A model generated the notes under the pieces. That model had not been told where the DNA came from. It ran no database searches and worked only from the letters and a program-made list of their open reading frames with translations. From CANJIV01 sp046330225 (lineage in GTDB: Bacteria; Actinomycetota; Thermoleophilia; Solirubrobacterales; Solirubrobacteraceae), in NCBI GenBank assembly GCA_046330225.1, contig JAXLTD010000009.1, forward strand, positions 1 to 64,000: 64,000 nucleotides of DNA, written 5' to 3'. A program made the position numbers and the translations under genes. This document shows, piece by piece, positions 31,838 through 40,083 of the stretch. Numbering within the stretch: the stretch's first letter is position 1; each line of letters starts with the position of its first letter.

Positions 31838-33190
31838 ATGGCGCCGGCAGTCACGCCGCCTGCGGTCGCCCGCGACGAGGCCATCGCCTGGATCCGGCGG
31901 GCGGCGATCCCGCTGGACGGCGCCGCCGGCGGCCTCGACGCCGTGCTCGAAGTGATCGGCGATGCGCGGATCATCCTGCTGGGCGAGAGCTCGCACGGGA
32001 CGCACGAGTTCTACCGTCAGCGGGCCCTGATCACGCGGCGGCTCATCGAGGAGCACGGCGCCTGCGCGGTTGCCGTCGAAGCCGACTGGCCCGACGCGCT
32101 GCGCGTCAACCGCTACGTCCGGGGCGTCGGCGAGGACGTCGACGCCGAGCGCGCGCTGGCCGGCTTCGAGCGGTTCCCCGCCTGGATGTGGCGCAACGCC
32201 GACGTCCTGGACTTCGTCGGCTGGCTGCGCGCGCACAACGAGCGCAATCCCGCCCGCGGTGCCGGCTTCTTCGGCCTCGACCTCTACAGCCTCTACCGGT
32301 CGATCGACGCGGTGATCCGCTACCTCGACTCGGTCGACGTGGCCGCCGGCCTGCGTGCGCGGCGCCGCTACGCCTGCCTGGAGCAGTTCCAGGAGAGCGA
32401 GGCCTACGGGTTTGCCGTGGCCAGCGGGCGTTCGGAGCCGTGCCGCCGCGGCGCCGTGCAGGCGCTCGTCGAGCTCCAGCACAGCGCCGCCGCCGCACTG
32501 CGCCGCGACGGCCCGCGCGCCGAGGACGAGCAGTTCTACGCCGAGGAGAACGCCCGCCTGGTCCTGGACGCCGAGGCGTACTACCGCTCGATGTTCGATG
32601 CCGGCGTGCCGTCCTGGAACCTCCGTGACCGCCACATGGCCGCAACGCTGGAACGCCTGCTCGAGCACCTCGAGGCCCGGCAGCCGGGGGCCCGCATCGT
32701 CGTGTGGGCCCACAACTCGCACATCGGCGACGCCCGCGAGACCGAGATGACCCGGCGCGGCGAGCTCAATCTCGGCCAGCTCGTGCGCGAGCGCTACGGC
32801 GACGACGCCCGCCTCATCGGCTTCACGACTCACAGCGGGACGGTGAGCGCCGCCGTGGACTGGGGCGCGCCGGTCGGCCGCCGCGCGGTGCGGCCCGCCC
32901 TGCCGGGCAGCGTGGAGGACCTGCTCCACGCCGCCGGGATCCCGGCCTTCACGCTGCCGCTGCGGGACGCGCCGGCGTCGGCGGGGCTCGATGCGGCCCG
33001 TCTCGAGCGGGCCATCGGCGTGATCTACCGGCCCGAGACCGAGCGGGCCAGCCACTACTTCCACGTCCACCTCGCCCGCCAGTTCGACGCGCTCATCCAT
33101 ATCGACCGCACCCGGGCGACCGAGCCGCTCGAGCGCACGGCGGACTGGGATCAGGGCGAGCCGCCCGAGACCTACCCGAGCGCGCTCTGA
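31838..33190 (+). CDS. Erythromycin esterase family protein
   Basis: 450 residues. Hallmarks are LLGESSHGTHEFYRQRALI, AVAVEADWPDALRVNRYV, FFGLDLYSLYRS, VVWAHNSHIGDAR and IGFTTHSGTVSAA, with the Glu and His residues of the family present. Ere enzymes open macrolide lactones, but most chromosomal relatives next to PRTases are not known to give resistance, and I would not call it a resistance gene. GGGGAG precedes the ATG by 11 nt and it overlaps no stop; the 4-nt gap to the PRTase fusion indicates cotranscription. Confidence 0.88.
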   Translation: MAPAVTPPAVARDEAIAWIRRAAIPLDGAAGGLDAVLEVIGDARIILLGESSHGTHEFYRQRALITRRLIEEHGACAVAVEADWPDALRVNRYVRGVGEDVDAERALAGFERFPAWMWRNADVLDFVGWLRAHNERNPARGAGFFGLDLYSLYRSIDAVIRYLDSVDVAAGLRARRRYACLEQFQESEAYGFAVASGRSEPCRRGAVQALVELQHSAAAALRRDGPRAEDEQFYAEENARLVLDAEAYYRSMFDAGVPSWNLRDRHMAATLERLLEHLEARQPGARIVVWAHNSHIGDARETEMTRRGELNLGQLVRERYGDDARLIGFTTHSGTVSAAVDWGAPVGRRAVRPALPGSVEDLLHAAGIPAFTLPLRDAPASAGLDAARLERAIGVIYRPETERASHYFHVHLARQFDALIHIDRTRATEPLERTADWDQGEPPETYPSAL

Positions 33191-33322
33191 CCGCCGGGGC
33201 CGATCGGCCCCCGCGTGGACGATGTTCGCGGCGTCCGGCGGGTGGCGGCTCTGGGCCGCTGCGGGCGCGGCGTCGGCGTCCCCGGCGGCGCCGGTTCCTC
33301 GGTGAGGCGCAGGCTCACCGCG

Positions 33323-33328
33323 TATGGT
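33323..33328 (+). promoter_or_regulatory. -10-like box of the glycosyltransferase gene
   Basis: TATGGT with an 8-nt spacer to GTG 33337. A palindrome, GGGGCCGATCGGCCCC (33196-33211), just after the preceding stop may be a terminator lacking a T tail. Confidence 0.45.
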
Positions 33329-33336
33329 CCGGCGCC

Positions 33337-34362
33337 GTGGGCGGACCGATCCTCATCAACGCGCGCGCCGCCGTCCGGGCAGAGATCGGCGGCGTCGAGC
33401 GCTGGGCCCGCGAGATGGCGGGGCGGCTCCCTGCCCTGCGGCCCGACGCCTACGCGGTGGCTCGCCCGCGCCCGCGCCTGGCCCACCGGGCCGGGCACGC
33501 GTGGGAGCAGGCCGTCCTCCCCGCCCTGGCCGCGCGATCCGGCGCCGCGCTCGTGTTTTCGCCGGCGACCCTGGCGCCCCTCGCGTGGCCGCGCAACGCC
33601 GTGCTGATCCACGACGCGGTGGTCCTGAGCCACCCCGAGTGGTACTCGCCCGGCTACGTCGCCTGGTCGCGGGCGCTGCTGCCGGCGGTGGCGCGGCGCG
33701 CGCGGCAGGTCATCACCGTCTCGTCGTTCTCGCGCGACGAGATCGCGGCTGAGCTCGGCCTGGACGCCGCCGCCATCGCGGTCGTGCCGGGCGGAGTCGA
33801 CGCGCGGTTCTCGCCAGCGGCGCCGGCGGGCGCCGCCCGCGCCGCCCTCGGGCTCGCCGCCCCGTATGCGCTCACCGTGGCGACGCCCGGCAGCCGCAAG
33901 AACCTCTCAAGCCTCGGGCTCGCGGCCCGGCGGCTGCGCGCCGAGGCGGGCCTCGAGCTCGTGGCCGCCGGTGCCGGCCGGTCCTACGTCCGCGACGGCG
34001 GGCTCCCGAGCGAGATCAGGGCGCTCGGCTACGTGCCCGAGCCGCTCCTCCCCGGCCTGTATGCCGGAGCCAGCGCGTTCGTCCTGCCGTCGCGGCACGA
34101 AGGCTTCGGTCTGCCGGTGATCGAGGCGATGGCCAGCGGCGTCCCGGTGGTCGCGGCGGACCGGGGAGCCCTTCCGGAGACCTGCAGCGGCGCCGCCTTG
34201 CTCGCCGATCCCGATGACGAGTCAGCCCTGGCCGAGGCGCTGCTCCGCGCCGCCGGGCCCGAGGCCGCGCGCCTGCGGGCGGCCGGGCGCGCCCGGGCCG
34301 CCGAGCTGACCTGGGCCCGCGCCGCGGCATCGATCGACGCGCTGCTCGCCGCGGCCGCCTGA
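33337..34362 (+). CDS. Glycosyltransferase family 4 (GT-B fold)
   Basis: 341 residues. The N-terminal half contains the acceptor-side domain with INARAAVRAEIGGVERWA. The C-terminal half has the nucleotide-sugar-binding signature EGFGLPVIEAMASGVPVVAA (E-x7-E) after a FVLPSRH strand. It transfers an activated sugar, probably in cell-surface glycan assembly, fitting the nearby rfbF/rfbG, manB and rmlC. GTG 33337 is chosen because TATGGT lies 8 nt upstream and earlier starts would lie in noncoding sequence. Confidence 0.88.
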   Translation: MGGPILINARAAVRAEIGGVERWAREMAGRLPALRPDAYAVARPRPRLAHRAGHAWEQAVLPALAARSGAALVFSPATLAPLAWPRNAVLIHDAVVLSHPEWYSPGYVAWSRALLPAVARRARQVITVSSFSRDEIAAELGLDAAAIAVVPGGVDARFSPAAPAGAARAALGLAAPYALTVATPGSRKNLSSLGLAARRLRAEAGLELVAAGAGRSYVRDGGLPSEIRALGYVPEPLLPGLYAGASAFVLPSRHEGFGLPVIEAMASGVPVVAADRGALPETCSGAALLADPDDESALAEALLRAAGPEAARLRAAGRARAAELTWARAAASIDALLAAAA

Positions 34363-34387
34363 CCCGGCGCGGCCTCCGCACGTCGGC

Positions 34388-34393
34388 TACGGT
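34388..34393 (+). promoter_or_regulatory. -10 box of a leaderless isochorismatase-family transcript
   Basis: TACGGT with a 7-nt spacer to ATG 34401, no Shine-Dalgarno. Confidence 0.55.
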
Positions 34394-34400
34394 TGCCGCC

Positions 34401-34970
34401 ATGCCCGGCACCGCGCTCATCCTCATCGACGTCCAGCAGGAGTACTTCGACCCGCAGAGTTCGCTGCGCATCCCGGACGGCCCCGCCGTCCTCGGACGCC
34501 TCGCGGGGCTGCTCGCCGAGGCCCGCGACCACGGGGTCACCGTGATCCACGTGCGCCACACCGAGGAGCCCGGTGCCGAGTGGTTCGATCCCGACGGCCC
34601 GCGCGTCGCGATCCGCGAGGAGGTCGCGCCCGCCGACGGCGAGCCCGTGATCGAGAAGCATCTCCCGGGTGCGTTCCACGACACGGGGCTCAACGATCTC
34701 CTCGAAGCGGCGGGGACCGAGCGCGTGGTCATCGGCGGCTTCATGACGCACATGTGCTGCGACACGACCGCGCGCGAGGCCGCGCACCGCGGCTACGAGG
34801 TCCTGTTCCTGTCCGACGGCACGGCGACCCGGGACCTCGACGGGCCGGACGGATCGACGATCGGCCGCGGGGCCGTCCAGGCGGCAATCCTGGCCGCGCA
34901 AGCCGACGGATTCTCGACGCCAACCGACGTCGCGTCGGTGCAGGCCCGCGTCGCGACCGGCGAACTCTAG
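34401..34970 (+). CDS. Isochorismatase-family cysteine hydrolase
   Basis: 189 residues with the catalytic triad of the family: D10 (LILIDVQQEYF), K86 (VIEKHLPGAF) and C119 in GGFMTHMCCDTTAREA. Members are amidases (nicotinamidase, N-carbamoylsarcosine amidase) or isochorismatases. The presence of a cysteine nucleophile argues for an amidase-type reaction, but the substrate is open. A second cysteine, C120, sits directly beside the nucleophile. It is followed 26 nt later by a methyltransferase gene on the same strand. Confidence 0.88.
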   Translation: MPGTALILIDVQQEYFDPQSSLRIPDGPAVLGRLAGLLAEARDHGVTVIHVRHTEEPGAEWFDPDGPRVAIREEVAPADGEPVIEKHLPGAFHDTGLNDLLEAAGTERVVIGGFMTHMCCDTTAREAAHRGYEVLFLSDGTATRDLDGPDGSTIGRGAVQAAILAAQADGFSTPTDVASVQARVATGEL

Positions 34971-34996
34971 GCGGGCGCCGCGGCGGCCGGCCAGCC

Positions 34997-35833
34997 ATGG
35001 ACGACTCCGTGCCAGCAGAACCTGGCATCGACTACTACGACGGGCCCGACCTCGTCCCGGCGGTGGTGGCCGCGATCGAGGCGGCGGGCCTGTCCGCCGA
35101 CCGCCTCGACTCCGACGACCTGGCCGCGCTGGACGAGTTCCATGCGCTCGGGCGTGCCGCCACCGTCGCCCTGGCCCGGCTGGCAGCGATCCGGCCGGGC
35201 GAGCGAGTCGTCGACGTGGGCGCTGGGATCGGCGGCCCGGCGCGTGCGCTGGCCCGCCACTTCGGCGCCCGGGTCACGGCGGTCGATCCCGTCGGGCGCT
35301 TCTGCGCGCTCAACCGGCTCCTGACCGAGCGCACCGGCCTCGGGGACCGCGTCGAGGTCCGGCAGGCCAGCGGGCGCAGGCTGCCCTTTCCGGACGGAAG
35401 CTTCGACGTCGCGTGGTCCCAGGCGGTGTGGCCGAACGTCCCGGACAAGGCGGCGCACGCTGCTGAGATCGCCCGGGTGCTGCGGCCCGGCGGCCGGCTC
35501 GCGCTGCACGAGGTCGTCGCGGGCCCAGGCGGCCCGATCGAGTACCCGGTTCCCTGGGCCGAAGGCCCCCGAGAGAGCTTCCTGGTCGGCGAGCTCGAGC
35601 TCCGCGACCTGCTCGAGTCGGCCGGCTTCGAGACGGACGTCTGGCAGGACCGGGCGGCGATGCAGCGCGGCCTGGAGGCAGCGCTCGCGGGCGGCCGCGG
35701 GATGGCCGCCGGCCACCCGGACCTGTCGCTCACGGCGATTCTCCCGGACCTCGACGAGCGGATGGCGGTCGTGGGGCGCAACGTCGCCGACCAGCGAATC
35801 GGCCTCGTGTCCGCGCTGCTCGTCCGGCGCTGA
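34997..35833 (+). CDS. Class I SAM-dependent methyltransferase
   Basis: 278 residues. SAM-binding motif I is VVDVGAGIGGPARALARHFG with the acidic turn VTAVDP, then LPFPDGSFDVAWSQAVWPNV (motif IV region) and RVLRPGGRLALHEVV. The YYDGPDL start and sequence style resemble small-molecule (sarcosine/dimethylglycine or sterol C-methyltransferase type) enzymes rather than RNA methylases. Substrate unknown. ATG 34997 is selected; the frame is open upstream through the isochorismatase gene without meaning. Confidence 0.87.
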   Translation: MDDSVPAEPGIDYYDGPDLVPAVVAAIEAAGLSADRLDSDDLAALDEFHALGRAATVALARLAAIRPGERVVDVGAGIGGPARALARHFGARVTAVDPVGRFCALNRLLTERTGLGDRVEVRQASGRRLPFPDGSFDVAWSQAVWPNVPDKAAHAAEIARVLRPGGRLALHEVVAGPGGPIEYPVPWAEGPRESFLVGELELRDLLESAGFETDVWQDRAAMQRGLEAALAGGRGMAAGHPDLSLTAILPDLDERMAVVGRNVADQRIGLVSALLVRR

Positions 35834-35844
35834 GGCGCGCTGAG

Positions 35845-36396
35845 TCAGGCCCCGCCGGCCCGCGCCAGGAACGCCTGGTGCACCCGCTCCTCGCCGCTCA
35901 GCTCAGGGTGGAACGAGACCACGAGCACCCGCCCCTCGCGGGCGGCGACCGCATGGCCGTCCACCTCCGCCAGCACCTCGACGCCCTCGCCGGCGTCCGC
36001 GATCCACGGCGCCCGAATGAACACGGCGCGCACGGGGCCGCCGGGGACGCCCGCGATGTCGAGGTCGGCCTCGAACGACCGCACCTGGCGCCCGAAGGCG
36101 TTGCGCTGCGCCCGGATGTCCATCAGCCCGAGGTGGTCGCGATCGGCCATGATCAGCCCGGCGCAGGTCCCCAGCACCGCGCCCCCGCCGCGTACGAACG
36201 CGCGCAGCGGCTCGCCGAGCCCCTCTCGCTCCACGCCAAGCGTCATCGTCGTGGATTCGCCCCCGGGGATCACAAGACCGTCGAGCCCCGCCAGGTCGGC
36301 GGGCACGCGGACCTCCCGGACCTCCGCGCCGAGCCGGCGCAGGAGGGCAGCGTGCGCCGCGAAGTCGCCCTGCAGGGCGAGGACGCCGACCGTCAT
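35845..36396 (-). CDS. pdxT: Pyridoxal 5'-phosphate synthase glutaminase subunit PdxT
   Basis: 183 residues, class I glutamine amidotransferase of vitamin B6 synthesis. The start MTVGVLALQGDFAAHAALLRRLG and the motifs GLVIPGGESTTM, GTCAGLIM (nucleophile Cys) and FHPELSGEERVH (His-Glu) are standard. It releases ammonia from glutamine for PdxS. ATG 36396 lies 10 nt after the pdxS stop, so the pair is one operon. The 3' end is convergent with the methyltransferase gene, 11 bp away. Confidence 0.96.
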   Translation of the reverse strand: MTVGVLALQGDFAAHAALLRRLGAEVREVRVPADLAGLDGLVIPGGESTTMTLGVEREGLGEPLRAFVRGGGAVLGTCAGLIMADRDHLGLMDIRAQRNAFGRQVRSFEADLDIAGVPGGPVRAVFIRAPWIADAGEGVEVLAEVDGHAVAAREGRVLVVSFHPELSGEERVHQAFLARAGGA

Positions 36397-36406
36397 GGGG
36401 CGAGGC

Positions 36407-37291
36407 TCACCAGCCGCGCTGGGCGAGGAGCTGCTGCTCGTCGAGCTTGCGCGCCTCCAGCGAGGCCATCGCCTCGCCGAGCCCCTCGGAGGCGCGGGCA
36501 ACGCGCTCGGGATCCTGGAAGTGCGTGGTCGCCTCGACGATCGCCCGGGCCCGCGACGGCGGGTCCGAGGACTTGAAGATCCCGGAGCCCACGAATACGC
36601 CCTCGGCGCCGAGCTGCATGACCAGCGACGCATCGGCGGGCGTGGCGATCCCGCCCGCGCAGAAGAGCACGACGGGGAGCCTGCCGGCTTCGGCGACGTC
36701 GCGCACGAGGTGCAGCGGCGCCTGGTGGTTCTTGGCGGCGGTGGCGAGCTCGGCCTCGTCCATCGACTGCAGCGCGCGGATCTCGCCGGTGATGCGCCGC
36801 AGGTGCCGGACGGCTTCGACGATGTCGCCGGTGCCCGCCTCGCCCTTCGAGCGGATCATGGCCGCGCCCTCGCCGATGCGCCGCAGCGCCTCACCGAGGT
36901 TCGTGGCGCCGCAGACGAACGGGACCTTGTAGCCCCACTTGTCGATGTGGTTGGCCTCGTCGGCGGGCGTCAGGACCTCGGACTCGTCGATGTAGTCCAC
37001 CTCGAGCGCCTCGAGAACCTGGGCCTCGGCGAAGTGCCCGATGCGGGCCTTGGCCATCACCGGGATCGTCACGGCGGCCTGGATGCCGCGGATCATCTCG
37101 GGGTCCGACATGCGCGCCACGCCGCCGTCGCGCCGGATGTCGGCCGGGACGCGCTCGAGCGCCATGACGGCGCACGCGCCGGCCTCCTCGGCCACCCGCG
37201 CCTCGTCCGGGGTCACGACGTCCATGATCACGCCGCCCTTGAGCATCTCGGCCAGGCCGGCCTTGACGCGGAATGTCGCTTCGTCACGCAT
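36407..37291 (-). CDS. pdxS: Pyridoxal 5'-phosphate synthase lyase subunit PdxS
   Basis: 294 residues, nearly invariant family. MKGGVIMDVV-type start (LKGGVIMDVVTPDEARVAEE), MALERVPADIRRDGGVARMSDP, VMAKARIGHFAEAQVLE and VPFVCGATNLGEALRRI are all present, including the two catalytic lysines expected in those segments. It builds PLP from ribose-5-phosphate, glyceraldehyde-3-phosphate and ammonia. The product PLP is the cofactor of the thrC-like enzyme elsewhere in the window. TAGACT lies 8 nt before the ATG. Confidence 0.97.
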   Translation of the reverse strand: MRDEATFRVKAGLAEMLKGGVIMDVVTPDEARVAEEAGACAVMALERVPADIRRDGGVARMSDPEMIRGIQAAVTIPVMAKARIGHFAEAQVLEALEVDYIDESEVLTPADEANHIDKWGYKVPFVCGATNLGEALRRIGEGAAMIRSKGEAGTGDIVEAVRHLRRITGEIRALQSMDEAELATAAKNHQAPLHLVRDVAEAGRLPVVLFCAGGIATPADASLVMQLGAEGVFVGSGIFKSSDPPSRARAIVEATTHFQDPERVARASEGLGEAMASLEARKLDEQQLLAQRGW

Positions 37292-37299
37292 GACGGTCC

Positions 37300-37305
37300 A
37301 GTCTA
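37300..37305 (-). promoter_or_regulatory. -10 box of the pdxST operon
   Basis: TAGACT with an 8-nt spacer to ATG 37291, predicting a leaderless or 1-nt leader transcript. Confidence 0.5.
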
Positions 37306-37423
37306 GCTACGCACGCCCGCGCCGGACGGTCCAACAAGCCAGCATTGCCCGATCCACCCCGGCGGACCGGCCCAGCCTGCCGCCCAAGCGCCACCATGGA
37401 GCCGGGCGCAGCCCGGCGGTCTC

Positions 37424-37476
37424 GGACGCCCGGAGGGCGTCCTCCCGATCAAGCCGCGGGGCGGGATGCCCCGCGG
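37424..37476. terminator. Two GC-rich hairpins between pdxS and the RpiR regulator
   Basis: GGACGCCC-GGA-GGGCGTCC (37424-37442) and CCGCGGGGC-GGGAT-GCCCCGCGG (37454-37476) are perfect stems of 8 and 9 bp. Neither has a T tail. The second starts just after the RpiR stop at 37481 on the minus strand, so they probably end that transcript. Confidence 0.5.
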
Positions 37477-37480
37477 AGGA

Positions 37481-38347
37481 CTACTTCAGCCGGAACGCCT
37501 TGATCCGATCGTCGTACTGCGCCGCGTCACGGGCGTAGACCCCGTAGGCGAGCGCCTGGACCACGGAGAGCAGCGCAGCGTGCGAGCGCACGAAGGCCGG
37601 ACTGTTCGAGGAGTAGTAGAGGCGAATCTGCGCGAGCTTCGCGACCTCCGACAGCGTCGCGTCGGTGATCGCGATCGTGCGGCACTTCCGATGGCGGGCG
37701 AGCTTCATCGCCCGCACGATCAGCGGATGGGGCCGCCCGGCGGACAGGCCGATGACGAGCGTCTCCTCGTCGACCCGGCTCAGGCGGCCGAGAGCCTCCT
37801 GCGACGGGCTGGCGACGATCTCGGCCCGGACGTCCAGCAGGGCGAGCAGGTGCCGGAGGTAGCTGGCGAAGAACGCCATCTGGTCGGTCCCGGCAATGAG
37901 GATCTTCGGGGCGCCGACGATCGCCTCGATCGCGGCCTCGACCTCGGAGCGCGAGACCTTGCGGGCCGTCTCCTCCACGTTGACGTGGTCGGCGGCGATG
38001 GCCGCCTCGAACTCGTTCTGGTCCAGCGAGAAGAGCGGCGTGGCCGGAACGGCGCCGTCGGTGGGCAGCCGGCGGCGGTACTCCTCCCGCGCGGCCTGCT
38101 GGAGCTCGGGGAAGCCTTCGAACCCGAGTGCCTGCGAGAAGCGCACGACGGTGGAGCTCGACGTGTTCGCGCGCTTGGCCAGCGCCTCGGCAGTCTGGAA
38201 CGCGGCTTCGTCGAGGTGATCGACGATGTATTGGGCCACGTCCTTCTGCGAGCGGGAGAACTCGTCGAAGCGGTCGCGGATGTACGAGGAGAGGGTCTGG
38301 TGGCCCTTGCCGGTGGGCGGCGCGGTGGTGGCGGAGGATCGCTTCAT
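37481..38347 (-). CDS. MurR/RpiR-family transcriptional regulator
   Basis: 288 residues. An N-terminal RpiR helix-turn-helix (FSRSQKDVAQYIVDHLDEAAFQTAEALAKRANTSSSTVVRFSQALGFEGFPELQ) is followed by a SIS sugar-phosphate-binding domain (KILIAGTDQMAFFASYLRHLLALL, LVIGLSAGRPHPLIVRAMKLAR, CRTIAITDA). Such regulators respond to sugar phosphates. ATG 38347 is the start. Its promoter region is shared with the divergent rmlC gene, so regulation of dTDP-sugar synthesis is a reasonable guess. Confidence 0.92.
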   Translation of the reverse strand: MKRSSATTAPPTGKGHQTLSSYIRDRFDEFSRSQKDVAQYIVDHLDEAAFQTAEALAKRANTSSSTVVRFSQALGFEGFPELQQAAREEYRRRLPTDGAVPATPLFSLDQNEFEAAIAADHVNVEETARKVSRSEVEAAIEAIVGAPKILIAGTDQMAFFASYLRHLLALLDVRAEIVASPSQEALGRLSRVDEETLVIGLSAGRPHPLIVRAMKLARHRKCRTIAITDATLSEVAKLAQIRLYYSSNSPAFVRSHAALLSVVQALAYGVYARDAAQYDDRIKAFRLK

Positions 38348-38407
38348 TGCGTCGGGGTGTTTCGACGCGGCCCCGGGGCTTCCTTCCGAGTAGCGTTCTC
38401 CGCCGCA

Positions 38408-38956
38408 ATGGAACGGCTCCCCTCCCAGCTCGACGGCCCCGTCCTGCTCGCCCCGTCCGTCCACGCCGACGCGCGCGGGTTCTTCGCCGAGACGTTCCGC
38501 GCCGACGCGTGGGCCGCGGCGGGGGTGGACGTCGAGTTCGTGCAGGACAACCACTCGCGTTCACGGCAGGGCACGCTGCGCGGAATGCACTTCCAGCTGG
38601 CTCCGGGGCAGGCCAAGCTCGTGCGGTGCGCTCGCGGGGCGATCCTCGACGTCGTGGCCGACATCCGGTCCGGGTCGCCGACCTACGGCCAGTGGGAGGC
38701 CTTCGAGCTGGACGACGTCCACATGCACCAGCTCTTCGTGCCCGTCGGCTTCGCGCACGGCTTCTGCGTCCTCAGCGACGTGGCCGACGTCGCCTACAAG
38801 TGCTCGAGCTACTACGACGGCGCGACCGAGGCCGGCTTCGCCTTCGACGACCCCGACGTGGGGATCGCCTGGCCGCAGGGGATGGAGCTCGTCGTATCGG
38901 ACCGCGACCGCACGGCGCCGCGGCTGGCCGACCTTGCCGCGACGCTGCCGTTCTGA
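38408..38956 (+). CDS. rfbC: dTDP-4-dehydrorhamnose 3,5-epimerase family protein
   Basis: 182 residues, cupin fold. The RmlC signature is complete: ADARGFFAETFRADAW, FVQDNHSRSRQGTLRGMHFQ with the catalytic His, GFAHGFCVLSDVADVAYKCSSYYD with Tyr and Asp, and GIAWP. It epimerises the keto-sugar intermediate of dTDP-L-rhamnose; rmlA, rmlB and rmlD are not in the window, and an epimerase acting on the CDP-sugar made by rfbFG is also possible. TAGCGT lies 11 nt before ATG 38408. Confidence 0.93.
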   Translation: MERLPSQLDGPVLLAPSVHADARGFFAETFRADAWAAAGVDVEFVQDNHSRSRQGTLRGMHFQLAPGQAKLVRCARGAILDVVADIRSGSPTYGQWEAFELDDVHMHQLFVPVGFAHGFCVLSDVADVAYKCSSYYDGATEAGFAFDDPDVGIAWPQGMELVVSDRDRTAPRLADLAATLPF

Positions 38957-38968
38957 CGAGGCGACCGC

Positions 38969-39997
38969 CTACGCCGCCGCCGCTGGCGCCTCGGCCTGGC
39001 GCCAGCGCACGATGAGATCGCGGTCCTCGACCCCTTCGACCCGTCCATCGGCGGCAAGCAGATCGAGATGCGCGAGCGTCTCCGAGAGCGCGAGGTAGGC
39101 CTGGCTCACGGGGATCCGCCGCCACAGCCGGCCCGCGATGTCGTGGGCGGTGCGCTCGCCGTCCACCTCGCGCAGGATCCGCTGGGCCCGCCGCAGGTGC
39201 AGGGCGCGCCGTGACGCGGCGAGATCGGCGTGGCCCCGGAACGGCTCGCCGTGGCCGGGGATCACGGCGTCGGCGGGAAGGCGCGCGGACACCTCGAGCG
39301 AGGCGAGGTAGTCCACGAGCGGCGCCGGGCGCTCCGCTGAGCGGGCGCAGGCCACCGGGTCGTGCACGCCGATCGGCGCGTGCGCCACCGGGTTGGACGA
39401 CACCCGCGGCAGCAGGTGGTCGCCGGCGACGAGCAGGCGCCCGGCCGGGTCGTGCAGGACCGTGTCGGTCGGGCTGTGCCCAGGCAGGAGATGGACGTCG
39501 AACGCGCGCGACCCGAGCGCGACGGTGCCGCCGGGGGCGAGCACCTCGTCGACCTGCACGCTGCCGGTGAAGCGGCGATAGGCCCGCGAGAGCTGGTTGA
39601 GGGAGTCGGACACGTCGGGGGCCACCCCGTGGCGGCGCATGGTCTCGACCGCGTAGGCGTCGTCCGCATCGAGCGCCGCATCGACGTCGGCCAGGAACGC
39701 GGCGAGCGTGTCGAGCGCGACGACCTTGGCCCCCGAGCGGTCCCGAACCTCCGCCGCAAGGCCCACGTGGTCGTGGTGCATGTGGGTGAGGAAGATCGCG
39801 TCGATGTCCGACAGCGCGCGCCCGAGATCCCGGAGGCCGAGCTCGAGAGCCTCCATCGTCTCGCGCATCCGCGGGCCCGGATCCACCAGGGCGACACGGT
39901 CCCCGTCGAGCAGGTAGCAGTTGACGTCTCCGATCGCGAACGGGCTCGGCAGCTCGAGTCGATGGACGTCGGACGGGAGTTCCGCGGGGGACAGCAC
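38969..39997 (-). CDS. Metallo-beta-lactamase-fold hydrolase with C-terminal winged-helix-like tail
   Basis: About 342 residues. The MBL metal motif is FLTHMHHDHVGLA (HxHxDH), followed by HLLPGHSPTDTV, LVAGDHLLP and VIPGHGEPF. The last 80 residues (RAQRILREVDGERTAHDIAGRLWRRI...) look like the LACTB2-type C-terminal helical domain. Likely a thioesterase or hydrolase of small esters. The start is uncertain by three codons. GTG 39997 has TAGGCT 8 nt upstream, whereas TTG 40006 would overlap that box, so I prefer GTG. Confidence 0.88.
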   Translation of the reverse strand: MLSPAELPSDVHRLELPSPFAIGDVNCYLLDGDRVALVDPGPRMRETMEALELGLRDLGRALSDIDAIFLTHMHHDHVGLAAEVRDRSGAKVVALDTLAAFLADVDAALDADDAYAVETMRRHGVAPDVSDSLNQLSRAYRRFTGSVQVDEVLAPGGTVALGSRAFDVHLLPGHSPTDTVLHDPAGRLLVAGDHLLPRVSSNPVAHAPIGVHDPVACARSAERPAPLVDYLASLEVSARLPADAVIPGHGEPFRGHADLAASRRALHLRRAQRILREVDGERTAHDIAGRLWRRIPVSQAYLALSETLAHLDLLAADGRVEGVEDRDLIVRWRQAEAPAAAA

Positions 39998-40005
39998 CGC
40001 TGCCA

Positions 40006-40011
40006 AGCCTA
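40006..40011 (-). promoter_or_regulatory. -10 box of the MBL hydrolase gene
   Basis: TAGGCT with an 8-nt spacer to GTG 39997; it rules against the overlapping TTG start. Confidence 0.5.
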
Positions 40012-40083
40012 CGGCGGGCGCGCCGCCGGCGTGGCCGGCGGAAGCGGCACCGGCCGGGTCGGCGGCTGCTACAACCTCCCGGC

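Noticed and set aside
31838..33190. Antibiotic (macrolide) resistance gene
   Set aside because: It belongs to the Ere family by sequence, but it is chromosomal, cotranscribed with a PRTase-hydrolase fusion, and has no mobile context. A resistance role is not supported.
33196..33211. GGGGCCGATCGGCCCC palindrome as a regulator operator
   Set aside because: It lies immediately after a stop codon and is more simply a T-less terminator or chance in GC-rich DNA; no second copy was seen nearby.
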